From: Flavobacteriales bacterium UBA7666
Lineage (GTDB): Bacteria > Bacteroidota > Bacteroidia > Flavobacteriales_D > Crocinitomicaceae
Length of the DNA stretch: 64,000 nt
Direction: 5' to 3'
NCBI GenBank assembly: GCA_002483265.1
Contig: DLHO01000016.1
Location: forward strand, 1 to 64,000
Each line of letters starts with the position of its first letter. Within the stretch, counting starts at the first letter, position 1. The notes under the pieces are model-generated. The model was not told where the DNA came from. It saw only the letters and a program-made list of their open reading frames with translations, and ran no database searches. This document shows, piece by piece, positions 26,938 to 36,588 of this stretch. The position numbers and the translations under genes are program-made.

Positions 26938-28245
26938 TTGAGTTGCAATTTTCTTGATAAATTGGAAAAACTTAGTATATTCGATTCATACTGCTATCAA
27001 TTGAAAAATTTAGAATCTGACACTATCCCCGGCGAAGTCATAACGTACCTTGAAGAGTTGCGTGTGAAGCTTGCTTTTCGCATGTCTATGATGTTTTTGT
27101 GCACTTTCAGCATTCTTTCTTACACACGTTATTTTGAATCAATGGAAAGCTTCAGTATGATGGCTGTAGCTATGATCATAAGTGCGCTCTGTTTAATCAT
27201 CATGAAATCGAATAATAAGAATTATTTATTGGTCTTTTATATTTATTCGATATGTGGTTACATTATTGTAGCTTTTTCTTTAATGGTTTATCACAGTAGA
27301 ATCCATTTAGTTGATATCTTATGGTTGATGACAGTCGTGTTTCTGGCATTTTTCACTTTGGGGCGCAAATTGGGATATGTATTATTGGTTTTCTCTATTA
27401 TCGTAATTGGAATATTTATTTTTCTTCACCTGAATAACCAAATTCGAATACTAAAGGAGCTTACGATCTATGGAAAGATATCTTTATTAATCGAAATGAT
27501 TGCGGCATTTTCGTTAAACTTTTACTTGTTTTATTTGTTTTTGGAGCTGAATCGCTATTCTGAAAGAAAGTTGATTGAATCTTTTGAGCAAGTAAAAGAG
27601 CAAAACGTGCGGATTTTGATTCAGAATGATGAAAAAACTACTTTGGTTCGCGAGATTCATCACCGGGTGAAGAACAACCTGCAGATTGTTGTTAGTCTCT
27701 TACGGATGCAAAGTCAGGAGGTAGATAATCCTGAATTCCGGGTTTTATTTCAGGAATCAATCAATCGAATTATGGCTATGTCTATGATTCATCAAAAGCT
27801 TTACCAAAATGATAATTTATCTCAGATCAAAATTGGTGATTACCTGGATGAGTTGATTCACGAGATCATGAATTTGAGTTTTTCAGAACAAAATGTTCAA
27901 TATGATATAAAAACAGAAGTAGGAAAAATTGGATTAAAAACATTGATTCCTGTAGGATTGTTGGTAAATGAATTGGTATCTAATTCACTGAAACATGCTT
28001 TCAATGATCACGCCGATGGACGAATCAAAATAGACATTCAAAAAGAAGGAGAGGGTAGACTCAGAATTACTTATTCAGACAATGGAGTTTGGAAACCTGA
28101 GGTTGGCAATTCTTCCTTTGGATTGGTCTTGATTGATACACTAATTGAACAATTAGAAGGGATGAAAGAAATCGTGAGGGGAGAAAGCGGAACAACCTAT
28201 TCAATTGTTGTTCTGAATCTGGAAGAGAAAGATATTTTGGCATAA
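26938..28245 (+). CDS. Membrane sensor histidine kinase (HisKA_2 type)
   Basis: Up to 435 residues. Six hydrophobic segments (about 45-205) form a membrane sensor domain. A coiled linker leads to REIHHRVKNNLQ (phospho-acceptor His at 241/242), typical of the HisKA_2 family. The HATPase domain has an N-box NELVSNSLKHAF (Asn345), DNG (381-383) and FGLVLID. No ATG precedes residue 49; TTG codons at 26938 and 27001 are alternatives, and promoter-like TAnnTTTG sequence overlaps the first, so the start is uncertain. No response regulator is adjacent. Confidence 0.85.
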   Translation: MSCNFLDKLEKLSIFDSYCYQLKNLESDTIPGEVITYLEELRVKLAFRMSMMFLCTFSILSYTRYFESMESFSMMAVAMIISALCLIIMKSNNKNYLLVFYIYSICGYIIVAFSLMVYHSRIHLVDILWLMTVVFLAFFTLGRKLGYVLLVFSIIVIGIFIFLHLNNQIRILKELTIYGKISLLIEMIAAFSLNFYLFYLFLELNRYSERKLIESFEQVKEQNVRILIQNDEKTTLVREIHHRVKNNLQIVVSLLRMQSQEVDNPEFRVLFQESINRIMAMSMIHQKLYQNDNLSQIKIGDYLDELIHEIMNLSFSEQNVQYDIKTEVGKIGLKTLIPVGLLVNELVSNSLKHAFNDHADGRIKIDIQKEGEGRLRITYSDNGVWKPEVGNSSFGLVLIDTLIEQLEGMKEIVRGESGTTYSIVVLNLEEKDILA

Positions 28246-28247
28246 AA

Positions 28248-28282
28248 AAAGTCCCCCGAAATTTCGGGGGACTTATATTTTC
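28248..28282. terminator. Bidirectional terminator between kinase and secreted-protein genes
   Basis: A perfect 22-bp palindrome (28251-28272, GTCCCCCGAAA and its complement) is flanked by A7 on the left and a T-rich stretch on the right, between convergent genes. Confidence 0.9.
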
Positions 28283-28291
28283 TAATTCCGA

Positions 28292-28714
28292 TTATAAATC
28301 CTCAGGTAAATTTGCCTGTTTGTATGATTTAACTTTTGGTTTTAACTTATCAATAAATACAACTCTGAATTTCTCTCCGTCTACTGTGAATATCATTTCA
28401 GAAATCCCATTGGTTACTACCGGGCTTGTTTTCTTCGAGTTGTAGAATTTTTTTTCTAGCAAATAGTAAGTTCCATCATCATATTGAAGAAATACAGAAA
28501 CAATAGATCCGTTCTCAACACGAGCTTTACCGGTTAAACATTCCGTACCTTCAGGAGTAAAAAAACTAACGATAACATTTCTGTGCATGTCATCAGCAAC
28601 TGTATAGGAGCCTCTTTTGGAAAAGGCTTCTTCCAATTTCTTGAAGCAGTCATCTTGTGCAGAAGCACTGAATCCCAAAGTTAAGGTTAGAATGGCAAGT
28701 AGAATATTTTTCAT
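28292..28714 (-). CDS. Small secreted protein of unknown function
   Basis: 140 residues from the ATG at 28714, which gives a clean signal peptide (ILLAILTLTLGFSASA). The mature part has a Cys early (DDCFKKLEEAF) and one later (TECLTGKA), which may form a disulfide, and a beta-rich remainder. No family recognised. Confidence 0.75.
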   Translation of the reverse strand: MKNILLAILTLTLGFSASAQDDCFKKLEEAFSKRGSYTVADDMHRNVIVSFFTPEGTECLTGKARVENGSIVSVFLQYDDGTYYLLEKKFYNSKKTSPVVTNGISEMIFTVDGEKFRVVFIDKLKPKVKSYKQANLPEDL

Positions 28715-28829
28715 AGTTGTTTTTGTGTTAAGGAGCCAACTCCGATTTTCAAATATAACAAGTTTATCCAAAATGGTAACTGCACTCAATAATTATTTAT
28801 TTTTGACAAACAATCCCATTTGTAAAGGC

Positions 28830-29399
28830 ATGAAACAAATAGCAGACCATTTTAACGAAGCGCTGGAAATTTTGCAAAAATTTAACAACGCAACGAATCA
28901 CCAACTGATTCAGTATGCAGGAAATTTAATGGTTTCTGCAATCAATTCAGGGGGTAAGATCATTTCATGTGGAAATGGTGGATCTATGTGTGATGCGATG
29001 CATTTTGCAGAAGAATTAACCGGAAGATATCGTGATGATAGAAGAGCAATTCCCGCATTAAGTATTTCGGATCCGTCGCACATCAGCTGTGTTGGAAATG
29101 ATTACGGCTACGATTTTATTTTTTCACGTTATTTGGAAGCAATTGGTCAGAATGGAGATGTGCTATTGGCTATTTCAACATCCGGGAATTCAAAAAATGT
29201 ACTTAAGGCAATTGAAGTTGCTAAGGCAAAAGGAATGAAGATTGTTGGACTAACAGGAAAGGACGGTGGGAAAATGGCCGGATTGTGTGATGTTGAAATC
29301 CGGGCGCCTCATTCAAATTATGCGGATAGAGCTCAAGAAATTCATATTAAAGTCATTCATACTCTGATCGATTTTATTGAACACCAACTGAATGTTTGA
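28830..29399 (+). CDS. gmhA: Sedoheptulose-7-phosphate isomerase (SIS domain)
   Basis: 189 residues from the ATG at 28830. GmhA makes D-glycero-D-manno-heptose 7-phosphate, the first step to nucleotide-activated heptose for surface polysaccharide. Family signatures are SCGNGGSMCDAMHFAEELTGRY, SISDPSHISCVGNDYG, ISTSGNSKNVLKAI and the C-terminal QEIHIKVIHTLID. A longer reading frame upstream runs antisense over the secreted-protein gene and is rejected. It overlaps the next gene by 8 bp. Confidence 0.93.
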   Translation: MKQIADHFNEALEILQKFNNATNHQLIQYAGNLMVSAINSGGKIISCGNGGSMCDAMHFAEELTGRYRDDRRAIPALSISDPSHISCVGNDYGYDFIFSRYLEAIGQNGDVLLAISTSGNSKNVLKAIEVAKAKGMKIVGLTGKDGGKMAGLCDVEIRAPHSNYADRAQEIHIKVIHTLIDFIEHQLNV

Positions 29400-31167
29400 T
29401 TTTCTAAGAAGGAATATTCGAAGAACTACTATTCTGATCATTATTGGTGCTTTTACACTAACATTTTCAGGAAAAATAAATAAGGTTGTAAAGGAAGAAG
29501 CTACCTGTGTCTGCTCATATGATGGTTACGGATATTATATGTATCTGACGCAACTGTTCCAATACCGCAATCTCAACTTTAAGCAAAAGGAACTTCAGGC
29601 AGTTCAGGACAAATATTGCAATGGGAATTATGCCTACCAGTTGAAAGAGATGGATAACGGCAATTCGCTGGATATTTATCATATGGGACAAGCATACTTG
29701 GAATTGCCGGCTTATGCAATTGGTCATGTTTTCGCCAAAACATTGGGCTATTCAAAAGATGGTTTTAGTAAGCCATACCACATTGCTTTTATACTCAATG
29801 CACTCTTGTTTATTTTGTTGGGGATTTATTTTCTGAATAAAATTCTTAAACTGTTCTTCTCTGATCAGATTACCTCTTTGCTGTTGCTTATTATCTATTT
29901 TGGAACAAATTTTTGGGTTACTGCAGTTCATGGTTATCATTTGCAGCACATTTACTTGTTTGCTTTAGTTGCCTTGCTGTTTTATTCTTTGTTGAAGTTT
30001 AAAGAACTGAAAAAGAACAAACACCTGATTATTGCTGCATTGGCTCTGGGGCTGATTTCTTCCATAAGGCCAACACATGTTTTATTGGGAATTCTTCCTT
30101 TACTGATGCTTCGAAATGTGTATGCAGGTAAATTAGCATACTGGAAATCCATTTTACTGTTTCCATTAGCAGGTTTGTTATTCAATTTGCCGCAATTAAT
30201 CTATTGGAAACTTCTTGGTGGAAGTTGGTTCATTTTGAATATGCATGTGGAAGAAGTCGTGATTGTTGATCCTCATCTTTTTGATTTTCTCTTCAGCTAT
30301 AAAAAAGGTTGGTTGTTGTATAGTCCGGTGTTTTTATTGCTGATTCCTGGTTTTATTCACCTTTACAAGCAACGGAAAGCGTTGTTTTGGGCTGTTTTGG
30401 CTTCTACACTTTTGGCCATTTGGATTTTTGCTTCCTGGGAATGCTGGTGGTATGCAGCATCATTTGGTTCACGAGCCATGGTTGATCTATATCCGTTATT
30501 GGTCTTGCCTTTAGGCTTTGCACTTGTTTATTTGGGAAAATCAAGAATCGGAACTTTTGCAATGATGATTTTTGTTTTTCTTACGCTGGTTTTATCCATT
30601 TTACAATCGGAACAATTTTCAATTGGTTATCTGCATCCGGATCGAATGACCAAGGCACATTACTGGTATATTTTTGGAAAACTTTCCATGCCGGATTATC
30701 AGGTAAATCGATTGGAGATAGACCGTTCAAATCTAATTTGGCCAGAGAAAATCAAAGCAGAACAATTGAATTTTGGAAAGATAGAACAGCAGTCTTTTTG
30801 TGAGGTGAAAAATATGAGAGCTTTGGCAGGAACAAGTACATTACTCGTAAAGCAGCCATATTTCCCAAGGTTAAAAACAGATGAGACTTTGTTTGAAGCG
30901 CAAATTATTTATCAGAATCAAGATAGTTTGTTTCCCGCAACGATTAAATTCGAAGCGTTTAGTAAGTTCAATACTTATGATTGGAAATTTTATACCTTAC
31001 CCACTCAAAAGAAATTTGGAGAGACTGACACGATGATTGTGCAGTTTAATCTGCCTAGAATTAATCATCAAAAAGATCAAATTCAGATTTATATTGAGAA
31101 TCCGGGAAAAAAAGAATTAATTATTCACTCGTTAAAAATAAAGGCATTAAGTTTGATCAGAAAATAA
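29392..31167 (+). CDS. Polytopic membrane protein, possible GT-C glycosyltransferase
   Basis: 591 residues with roughly ten membrane helices between residues 10 and 400, then a 170-residue beta-rich C-terminal domain outside the membrane. An early acidic stretch (CVCSYDGYGYYMY) sits where GT-C enzymes place their first-loop Asp. SIRPTHVLLGILP and ASWECWWYAASFGSRAMVDLYP resemble motifs of uncharacterised Bacteroidota GT39-like proteins. Coupling to gmhA by an 8-bp overlap supports a surface-glycan role. The enzymatic call is tentative. Confidence 0.6.
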   Translation: MFDFLRRNIRRTTILIIIGAFTLTFSGKINKVVKEEATCVCSYDGYGYYMYLTQLFQYRNLNFKQKELQAVQDKYCNGNYAYQLKEMDNGNSLDIYHMGQAYLELPAYAIGHVFAKTLGYSKDGFSKPYHIAFILNALLFILLGIYFLNKILKLFFSDQITSLLLLIIYFGTNFWVTAVHGYHLQHIYLFALVALLFYSLLKFKELKKNKHLIIAALALGLISSIRPTHVLLGILPLLMLRNVYAGKLAYWKSILLFPLAGLLFNLPQLIYWKLLGGSWFILNMHVEEVVIVDPHLFDFLFSYKKGWLLYSPVFLLLIPGFIHLYKQRKALFWAVLASTLLAIWIFASWECWWYAASFGSRAMVDLYPLLVLPLGFALVYLGKSRIGTFAMMIFVFLTLVLSILQSEQFSIGYLHPDRMTKAHYWYIFGKLSMPDYQVNRLEIDRSNLIWPEKIKAEQLNFGKIEQQSFCEVKNMRALAGTSTLLVKQPYFPRLKTDETLFEAQIIYQNQDSLFPATIKFEAFSKFNTYDWKFYTLPTQKKFGETDTMIVQFNLPRINHQKDQIQIYIENPGKKELIIHSLKIKALSLIRK

Positions 31168-31176
31168 AAAGTCAAT

Positions 31177-31250
31177 AGGTTTAAAAGTTCAAGGTGTTCA
31201 ATTAAATGATCTGTTTTGAACTATTGAACATTTTAACTCTTTGAACAATT
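31177..31250. repeat. GTTCAA/TTGAAC heptad inverted element D5
   Basis: After the membrane-protein stop, the left half has AAAGTTCAAG and GTGTTCAA and the right half TTGAACT, ATTGAAC and TTTGAAC at about 7-nt steps. The layout is the same as the AGAC/GTCT elements but the unit sequence differs. Followed by the TerB-like gene. Confidence 0.55.
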
Positions 31251-31269
31251 AAAAGAAAACACTATCAAC

Positions 31270-31692
31270 ATGAGCTCATTTTCACATATTTTCGATTCAG
31301 GAGAACAAGCACGTCAAAAAGGTCATTTCAGAAATCTGATTATGTTGGCGCGAATTGATGGAAATATCAGTTTTGCAGAAAACCAACTGTTGAAAAGGAT
31401 TGCTACAAAGCTTTCCCTAACGGAAGAACAAGTGACTGAGATCTGTGAAAATCCGGATGATTATCCCTTCATTCCTCCCGTTTCAAGAGAAGAACGATAT
31501 GAACGTTTCATTCAATTGATTCAGCTGTTAGGAATTGATGGGAATATGGATTCAAACGAAACCAAATTAGTCAGAAGATTAGGGGTTGAGTTGGGGTTCA
31601 CGCCAGAACGAATCGATGAAAAATTTCCGATTATTTTAGAGCATTTAAGAAAAGGAATGGATCGGGAAGAAGTACTTAGAATTGTGATCTAA
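31270..31692 (+). CDS. TerB-like protein
   Basis: 140 residues, all-helical. Two copies of an acidic-ligand helix pair are visible: MLARIDGNISFAENQLLKRIA and LLGIDGNMDSNETKLVRRLG. This is the TerB/DjlA-N fold pattern (xxADGxxxxxE). TerB-like proteins bind metal ions near membranes; this stand-alone form is common in Bacteroidota and its role is unknown. It converges on the next gene with an 8-bp gap. Confidence 0.75.
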   Translation: MSSFSHIFDSGEQARQKGHFRNLIMLARIDGNISFAENQLLKRIATKLSLTEEQVTEICENPDDYPFIPPVSREERYERFIQLIQLLGIDGNMDSNETKLVRRLGVELGFTPERIDEKFPIILEHLRKGMDREEVLRIVI

Positions 31693-31700
31693 GTTTTGGA

Positions 31701-32264
31701 TTAATTCTTCTTTTTCAATTGATCTTCAATTCGTTTGGTTAAGAGTTGGAAGAGTAGTTTGGAATCTTGCTGATTTAATTTTCTACCAAGACGTATATTT
31801 TTCCCTAAGTATTCAAACTCAATTCGTTCACCTCCACGAATCCAGGGAGAGTTTTCCCATGCCGCTTGGAAAGAGTTTTCTTTTGGTACCGAAACACGCA
31901 CTTTTTTGATGTTTTCCAGGTAGTATTCCTTGGCTTTTCCATATGTTCGAATACTTGTTTTGATCGTCAATGATATTTTATCCACTTTGATGTATTCGCG
32001 GCCATACATAATCCAAAGGAAAGTTCTTCCTACCCGAACAAAATAATACAGCCAAAAGACCATGAATACTCCAAGAATAAGTTTTTCTTGTTGTGAGAAG
32101 TTGAAAGCAAAAAAGGACCAGGTAATAGTTGCTCCAATTGCAAACCACATAAAACACCAGGCACCCATTAATGCTTTTACAACTCCAATTTGTTCCGGGG
32201 TAATAATGAAGGTCGTTTTATTTTGATCGTCGAGATAACTAATTCGGTTTCCAATCCATTTCAT
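31701..32264 (-). CDS. Two-helix membrane protein, PH-like cytoplasmic domain
   Basis: 187 residues. A short N-terminal domain is followed by two helices (MGAWCFMWFAIGATITWSFF and LILGVFMVFWLYYFVRVG) and then a beta-rich domain (EYIKVDKISLTIKTSIRTYGKAKEYYLENIKKVRV), the pattern of bacterial PH-like/YdbT membrane proteins. No function can be assigned. Confidence 0.65.
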   Translation of the reverse strand: MKWIGNRISYLDDQNKTTFIITPEQIGVVKALMGAWCFMWFAIGATITWSFFAFNFSQQEKLILGVFMVFWLYYFVRVGRTFLWIMYGREYIKVDKISLTIKTSIRTYGKAKEYYLENIKKVRVSVPKENSFQAAWENSPWIRGGERIEFEYLGKNIRLGRKLNQQDSKLLFQLLTKRIEDQLKKKN

Positions 32265-32301
32265 GAGGCAAAAATACTATTTTTAGCTACTGGGCTATCC
32301 A

Positions 32302-32338
32302 AAAAAAAAATAGGGGCAGAAATTTTTCCGCCCCTTTA
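32302..32338 (-). terminator. GC-capped palindrome P2, terminator of the Omp28-like gene
   Basis: Imperfect palindrome AGGGGCAGAAATTTTTCCGC ending CCCT (32312-32335), followed on the minus strand by ten T. A second small hairpin (ATCAGCCGCGGCTGAT) lies at 32347-32362. It ends the leftward gene that stops at 32390. Confidence 0.85.
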
Positions 32339-32389
32339 TACTTTGCTAATCAGCCGCGGCTGATATTTCATCGAAAGCGATGCTTTCTC

Positions 32390-34426
32390 TTATTGAATAA
32401 TTACTTTTTTCTGAGTAATTGCGTTGTTCATTTTTACATTAACAAAGTAAACTCCCGCAGGTGTATTACTTGTATTGATTGTAATCACTGAAGCACCATT
32501 CATCTGACCATAGTTTTTACTAGAAATTACTTTACCAGCAATATCAGTTACAGAAATTGTAATATCACTTTGTTCTTTGATCTGCAAGCTTACAGAAACA
32601 GCAGATGTAGCTGGATTTGGATAAACTTGTACCAACTCATCAATTTGACTTAAATCGTTCAAACCTGCTGTTACATCTGTTCCAGTTACAAATCCATTCG
32701 TTACTGCCTCAGTAATAGTCGCTTTTCCAGCGTTATCAATTTTTCCAGTAGGATTAAATAATAATCCAACAATATGAATTTTAGTTTCGTCCCATGAAGC
32801 AGGTAAAACAAATGTAGCTGTGATTGTATGCGTTTCTCCCATATTCACGGTTGCAGGGAAACTGTTTGCATAACCTGTAAAGCTTGGTTCGATAGCTCTT
32901 GCAACGTGATCATAAACCATTTGTGCAGCAGGAACCGGATTTGGCAAGGATTCAAATCCACCCATTATACCATTATTTCCACCAGCATATGCATTAGACT
33001 GACTATAACCTGTTGTTCCTGTTACTTCATCTTCTGTTAGTGCTATTCCAAGTTTGTATGAACTAGTTGCTGCAGATAAGAAGTTAGCAGATACAGATAC
33101 TTTCAATTCGCGTGTCGTTGCATTCCATGTTGCGCCATTTGTAATCAATGCTTTTGGAGCCACCTGAACACGAGTTAAGAAATCTTCTTCCATTTCTGAA
33201 GGATCAATTACACTCATGCGATCAACCAAAGCTGAAGGGTATCCTGAAACCAATCCACCAATTCCGTCATCATATACGGTTACAACCATTGGGTCACCGT
33301 TATGAACTGCAATTCCAGCCCAATACTGCTCGTATTTTGTCTCCATCATATCCATGAAAACAGCACCTCTTGGACACCATTGGCACCAAGTTCCTGTTCC
33401 TTCTTCTCCCACAACCATTTTACCAACAGCTGGTGTTAACGGACTTAAACTGATTGAAAGTTCATCATCATTTGCATCCATGTCTGCTCCAGCACCGTTC
33501 ACATTGCTTACAGTTGCTACCATTGGCATAGTTCCACTTGCTAATGTCATAGTTCCGGTCATGGTAACTGTTGTTGTTGCCAAAGAAGCTAAATTCAATC
33601 CGGTAACTGTTTGATTGATATTATTTCCATTATAGTCAACATCCAATTCAAATGAAGTGATTGGAGTAGTTCCAAGATTACGTACAACTACTTTTGGAGT
33701 AACTGCGTTCCCTGCCAGTAACCCTTGATCGAAGGATAAACCGTTTACTGCTGCATTCAGTGCCGGAGGTGTGTACGGAGTGATTACTGTGTGAAAATCA
33801 TCAATGAAATAACCACAGCTATACGGAGCGTTTTGATCCGTTGGATAGATATCGATAGATGCAATCTGGTTTATGGGATTTGCAAATGATCCTACTGAGA
33901 CATTATCGATAAAAACTTCCCAGTTATTGGTATTGAAGTTGATAGAGATCTTGAAATTGAACCACTGGTTTTGAGTGTATGTAGGGCCGGTAAAGTTCAA
34001 TCCATTTTGATTGTTAATGGTAATTGTTCCGTTGTCATTGAAAAAACAATCCATTGCCCAAACCTGACCAATTGTTGCATTTCTTTGAAGGTTAAAATAT
34101 CCTGCTTTCCCTGTTTCAACCTTGATATCGAAATCCATATCAAATTGACCTGTATTTAGAACTCCGAAATTCCTTACCAAATCTGTTGGACCACCAGCTT
34201 GAGCTGTTGTAGAGAAATACAAGGAATTACTTCCTGAAGAAGCATCGGCACTTGAAACGAGAACATCTTCCGTTCCTCCGGGAGCATTGCTCCAGGTTGT
34301 CCATGCACCAGCACTTTGTGGACATAATTTTTGTCCTGCAGTATAAGAATCAAAATTATCCGTGAATGTTTGACCAAATGCCACAATACTTGATAAGAAA
34401 CCAAGGGTGAGTAATTGTTTTTTCAT
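32390..34426 (-). CDS. T9SS type A cargo with Omp28-related thioredoxin-like domain
   Basis: 678 residues. Signal peptide (LLTLGFLSSIVAFGQ), then a lectin/jelly-roll-like N-terminal domain (FTDNFDSYTAGQ to about 215), a CARDB-like beta domain (VVVRNLGTTPITSFELDVDYNG, about 230-325), and an Omp28-like domain containing the CxxC motif GTWCQWCPRG (345-360). The C-terminal 80 residues are a type A sorting domain (VYPNPATSAVSV ... AGVYFVNVKMNN ... KKVIIQ). It is predicted to be exported by T9SS. The CxxC suggests a redox or disulfide role, unproven. Confidence 0.88.
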   Translation of the reverse strand: MKKQLLTLGFLSSIVAFGQTFTDNFDSYTAGQKLCPQSAGAWTTWSNAPGGTEDVLVSSADASSGSNSLYFSTTAQAGGPTDLVRNFGVLNTGQFDMDFDIKVETGKAGYFNLQRNATIGQVWAMDCFFNDNGTITINNQNGLNFTGPTYTQNQWFNFKISINFNTNNWEVFIDNVSVGSFANPINQIASIDIYPTDQNAPYSCGYFIDDFHTVITPYTPPALNAAVNGLSFDQGLLAGNAVTPKVVVRNLGTTPITSFELDVDYNGNNINQTVTGLNLASLATTTVTMTGTMTLASGTMPMVATVSNVNGAGADMDANDDELSISLSPLTPAVGKMVVGEEGTGTWCQWCPRGAVFMDMMETKYEQYWAGIAVHNGDPMVVTVYDDGIGGLVSGYPSALVDRMSVIDPSEMEEDFLTRVQVAPKALITNGATWNATTRELKVSVSANFLSAATSSYKLGIALTEDEVTGTTGYSQSNAYAGGNNGIMGGFESLPNPVPAAQMVYDHVARAIEPSFTGYANSFPATVNMGETHTITATFVLPASWDETKIHIVGLLFNPTGKIDNAGKATITEAVTNGFVTGTDVTAGLNDLSQIDELVQVYPNPATSAVSVSLQIKEQSDITISVTDIAGKVISSKNYGQMNGASVITINTSNTPAGVYFVNVKMNNAITQKKVIIQ

Positions 34427-34463
34427 AAGTAAGAGTATAGAATATCCTTAAAGATACTAAATG

Positions 34464-34496
34464 AAAAAGAGAAAAAGGATTCCTTTTTCTCTTTAA
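34464..34496 (-). terminator. Terminator between two T9SS cargo genes
   Basis: A 14-bp perfect stem (34466-34479 with 34481-34494, AAAGAGAAAAAGGA and complement) followed on the minus strand by further T. It ends the gene stopping at 34523. Confidence 0.7.
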
Positions 34497-34522
34497 TTAT
34501 TGTAATCTTATTATAAGCTTTT

Positions 34523-36109
34523 CTATTTCTTAATAAACTGAAGCGCAGATGATTCAGTTCCGAGATCAACAACGAAACGGTACGCCCCCGCCTGAAGCTT
34601 AGAAACATCAATTGGTTTCAGAACAATTTTACCATTGGTGTTTTCCAATAAAATTTGTTCAATTGGTCTTCCTACGGCATCAAAAATATGTAATGTACCT
34701 GCTTGCTTTGAATAGTAAGTCAGGTTTGTTAATTCTGAAGATGGGTTGGGAGATAACGTATTCGGAGTAATTCCCGGTTTACAGATCACAGATTTTAATT
34801 CAGAATAGGTAGAGATTAGATCGGAACTAATTTCCTTTATTCGGTATAAGGTAATTTTATTTTGCTCTAAATCATCTCTGAAAGTAAACTGTTTTGATTC
34901 TGTCAGATCGGAAGGATATTCTACGTTTCCTATAATTTCCCAGCTTTCGCCCGTATAGCTCCGTTGAACCTCATAAGTGCTTGAACTTTCCAATGGGGCT
35001 TCCCATGAAATGAGTGCATTCCCATTTTCACAATCTGTTTTGACGGCGAAATTACGCATGTTAATTCCTAATGCTGAACAACCTACTGTTGCAGTACCGT
35101 TAAATGCGATTGGTACCGTGGTAGCGACTGAACTATAGTTCGAGAAACAGATAATATACTGGGTATTCGCAGCAACAGCTAAAACAGGTTCGTAATTTCC
35201 CCAGTCTCCTCCTGCGGGTAGCGTTGATGCTAATCCTGTGCCGCCATAGTTCACTGAGTTCCAGTTGCATCTGACTGGTGCCAGTGTATTGCTAGAAATA
35301 GCCGTACACGTGCTGGGACCGGAATAAGGATACATGATCCAATCGTAGTAACCTGCCTGAGCACCTCCTGCTCCAAATGAGAATGCTAAATTTCCTGCAG
35401 TGTAGACATTGATAACCATCCAGGTACTGTTAGTTTCTCCAATTTGTAAACAGCCCATATTACCTCCTCCCCAAGGACTCAATGGCCCCCAGAACGGATC
35501 ATACTCCGGATTTCCAAAGGACCCGGAAGCAGGGATTTCGTTAATTGCACCGTATCCATTCGGATCAATTTGAAAACCCGCATTGCTGCAAATGTTTACA
35601 TAGTTTGCACATTCGGATGCTACAACAGGTCCGGTATACGTACTTTGTGTAACACAAATGGTTCCGGTTGTTGCAGATGCTGGAGGTCCAGTATTACCAG
35701 CATTTGTCGCAAAAATAACTACCAGATAAACTTGACCGATCACCGTATTGAAACTCACACTTTCATTGGTTCCATTGCCGGTTTGTGAACATCCAAGAGA
35801 GGTTAATGTTCCACCACAAGTCCCTGAGACAACCATCAAACCCGGATTGGGGCCAGCAGGGGTTGCGTCAGTTAGCGTTACGTTCGTATAAGTGGAAGTT
35901 GCAGTGAACTGAAAAAAACCATCCACATCATCCCAGCCACAAGATGGTTCCGAGCTGAAATTGTCAAAATAGGATGTTGGAATAGAATATGCCGTTGGTG
36001 TACAGGTTGCTCCAACTGTTAGTGTTGGTGGTGTCCCGGTACAATTATCAGACTGTCCAAAAATTCCCGTAATTTGGAATATAGCAAGTAATAATATTAA
36101 TTTTCTCAT
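34523..36109 (-). CDS. T9SS type A cargo protein
   Basis: 528 residues. Signal peptide (LILLLAIFQITGIFGQ). Residues about 20-150 form one beta domain (FQFTATSTYTNVTLTDATP). A second domain (160-350) contains many Gly/Trp/Tyr and paired Cys (NLAFSFGAGGAQAGYYDWIMYPY), the pattern of CUB-like or PA14-like surface domains. A FnIII-like segment and a type A sorting domain (LSPNPSSELTNLTY ... AGAYRFVVDLG) complete it. It starts 2 bp after the small secreted gene at 36112-36468, forming a two-gene operon. Confidence 0.85.
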   Translation of the reverse strand: MRKLILLLAIFQITGIFGQSDNCTGTPPTLTVGATCTPTAYSIPTSYFDNFSSEPSCGWDDVDGFFQFTATSTYTNVTLTDATPAGPNPGLMVVSGTCGGTLTSLGCSQTGNGTNESVSFNTVIGQVYLVVIFATNAGNTGPPASATTGTICVTQSTYTGPVVASECANYVNICSNAGFQIDPNGYGAINEIPASGSFGNPEYDPFWGPLSPWGGGNMGCLQIGETNSTWMVINVYTAGNLAFSFGAGGAQAGYYDWIMYPYSGPSTCTAISSNTLAPVRCNWNSVNYGGTGLASTLPAGGDWGNYEPVLAVAANTQYIICFSNYSSVATTVPIAFNGTATVGCSALGINMRNFAVKTDCENGNALISWEAPLESSSTYEVQRSYTGESWEIIGNVEYPSDLTESKQFTFRDDLEQNKITLYRIKEISSDLISTYSELKSVICKPGITPNTLSPNPSSELTNLTYYSKQAGTLHIFDAVGRPIEQILLENTNGKIVLKPIDVSKLQAGAYRFVVDLGTESSALQFIKK

Positions 36110-36111
36110 GA

Positions 36112-36468
36112 TTAGCGGCAGTTGTTTTTGGATAAATTAATCATTCCTCCTTCAGTGTAAACTGCATCGTAGTAACATGCGATAGTATAACCGTGGTTTG
36201 TAAACCAGTTTGTGAATGTTTGCTCCAAAAGATTTTCATTGGGTTCATAGATCCCTAAAAAAATATTAGTTGTGTTATCCATTCTGGAAGTTCTAACTCC
36301 GGGAATTTGCTTGAATGCGTTGCTAATTTCAGATTGAGCTTCTTGAGTAACATCCGAATCAATAACGATTTTGATGTACCTTTTTGGGCCACCCAAATCA
36401 TTTTGTTGAGAATAACTGCAGAAACCAAGAGTAGTAAACGCAAGAATTGCTAGTAGTAATTTAATCAT
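36112..36468 (-). CDS. Small secreted protein of unknown function
   Basis: 118 residues with a signal peptide (LLLAILAFTTLGFCSYS). The body is a small alpha/beta domain (YIKIVIDSDVTQEAQSEISNAFKQIPGVRTSRMD), like a ferredoxin-like or HMA-type fold without the CxxC. Two Cys near the end could pair. Upstream partner of the T9SS cargo gene; role unknown. Confidence 0.7.
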   Translation of the reverse strand: MIKLLLAILAFTTLGFCSYSQQNDLGGPKRYIKIVIDSDVTQEAQSEISNAFKQIPGVRTSRMDNTTNIFLGIYEPNENLLEQTFTNWFTNHGYTIACYYDAVYTEGGMINLSKNNCR

Positions 36469-36588
36469 TGTTTAATTAGTTGTACTCTAAATTTAAAACC
36501 AATTTTAGCACAAAACGTTAGCAATGAATATTTTAATAGTTTGATTGATTGGATGAATAATTTGAATTAACAAAGGGTTAAACTTAAC

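Noticed and set aside
28617..28829. Long N-terminal extension of gmhA
   Set aside because: It is antisense to the secreted-protein gene; GmhA homologues start at the Met at 28830.
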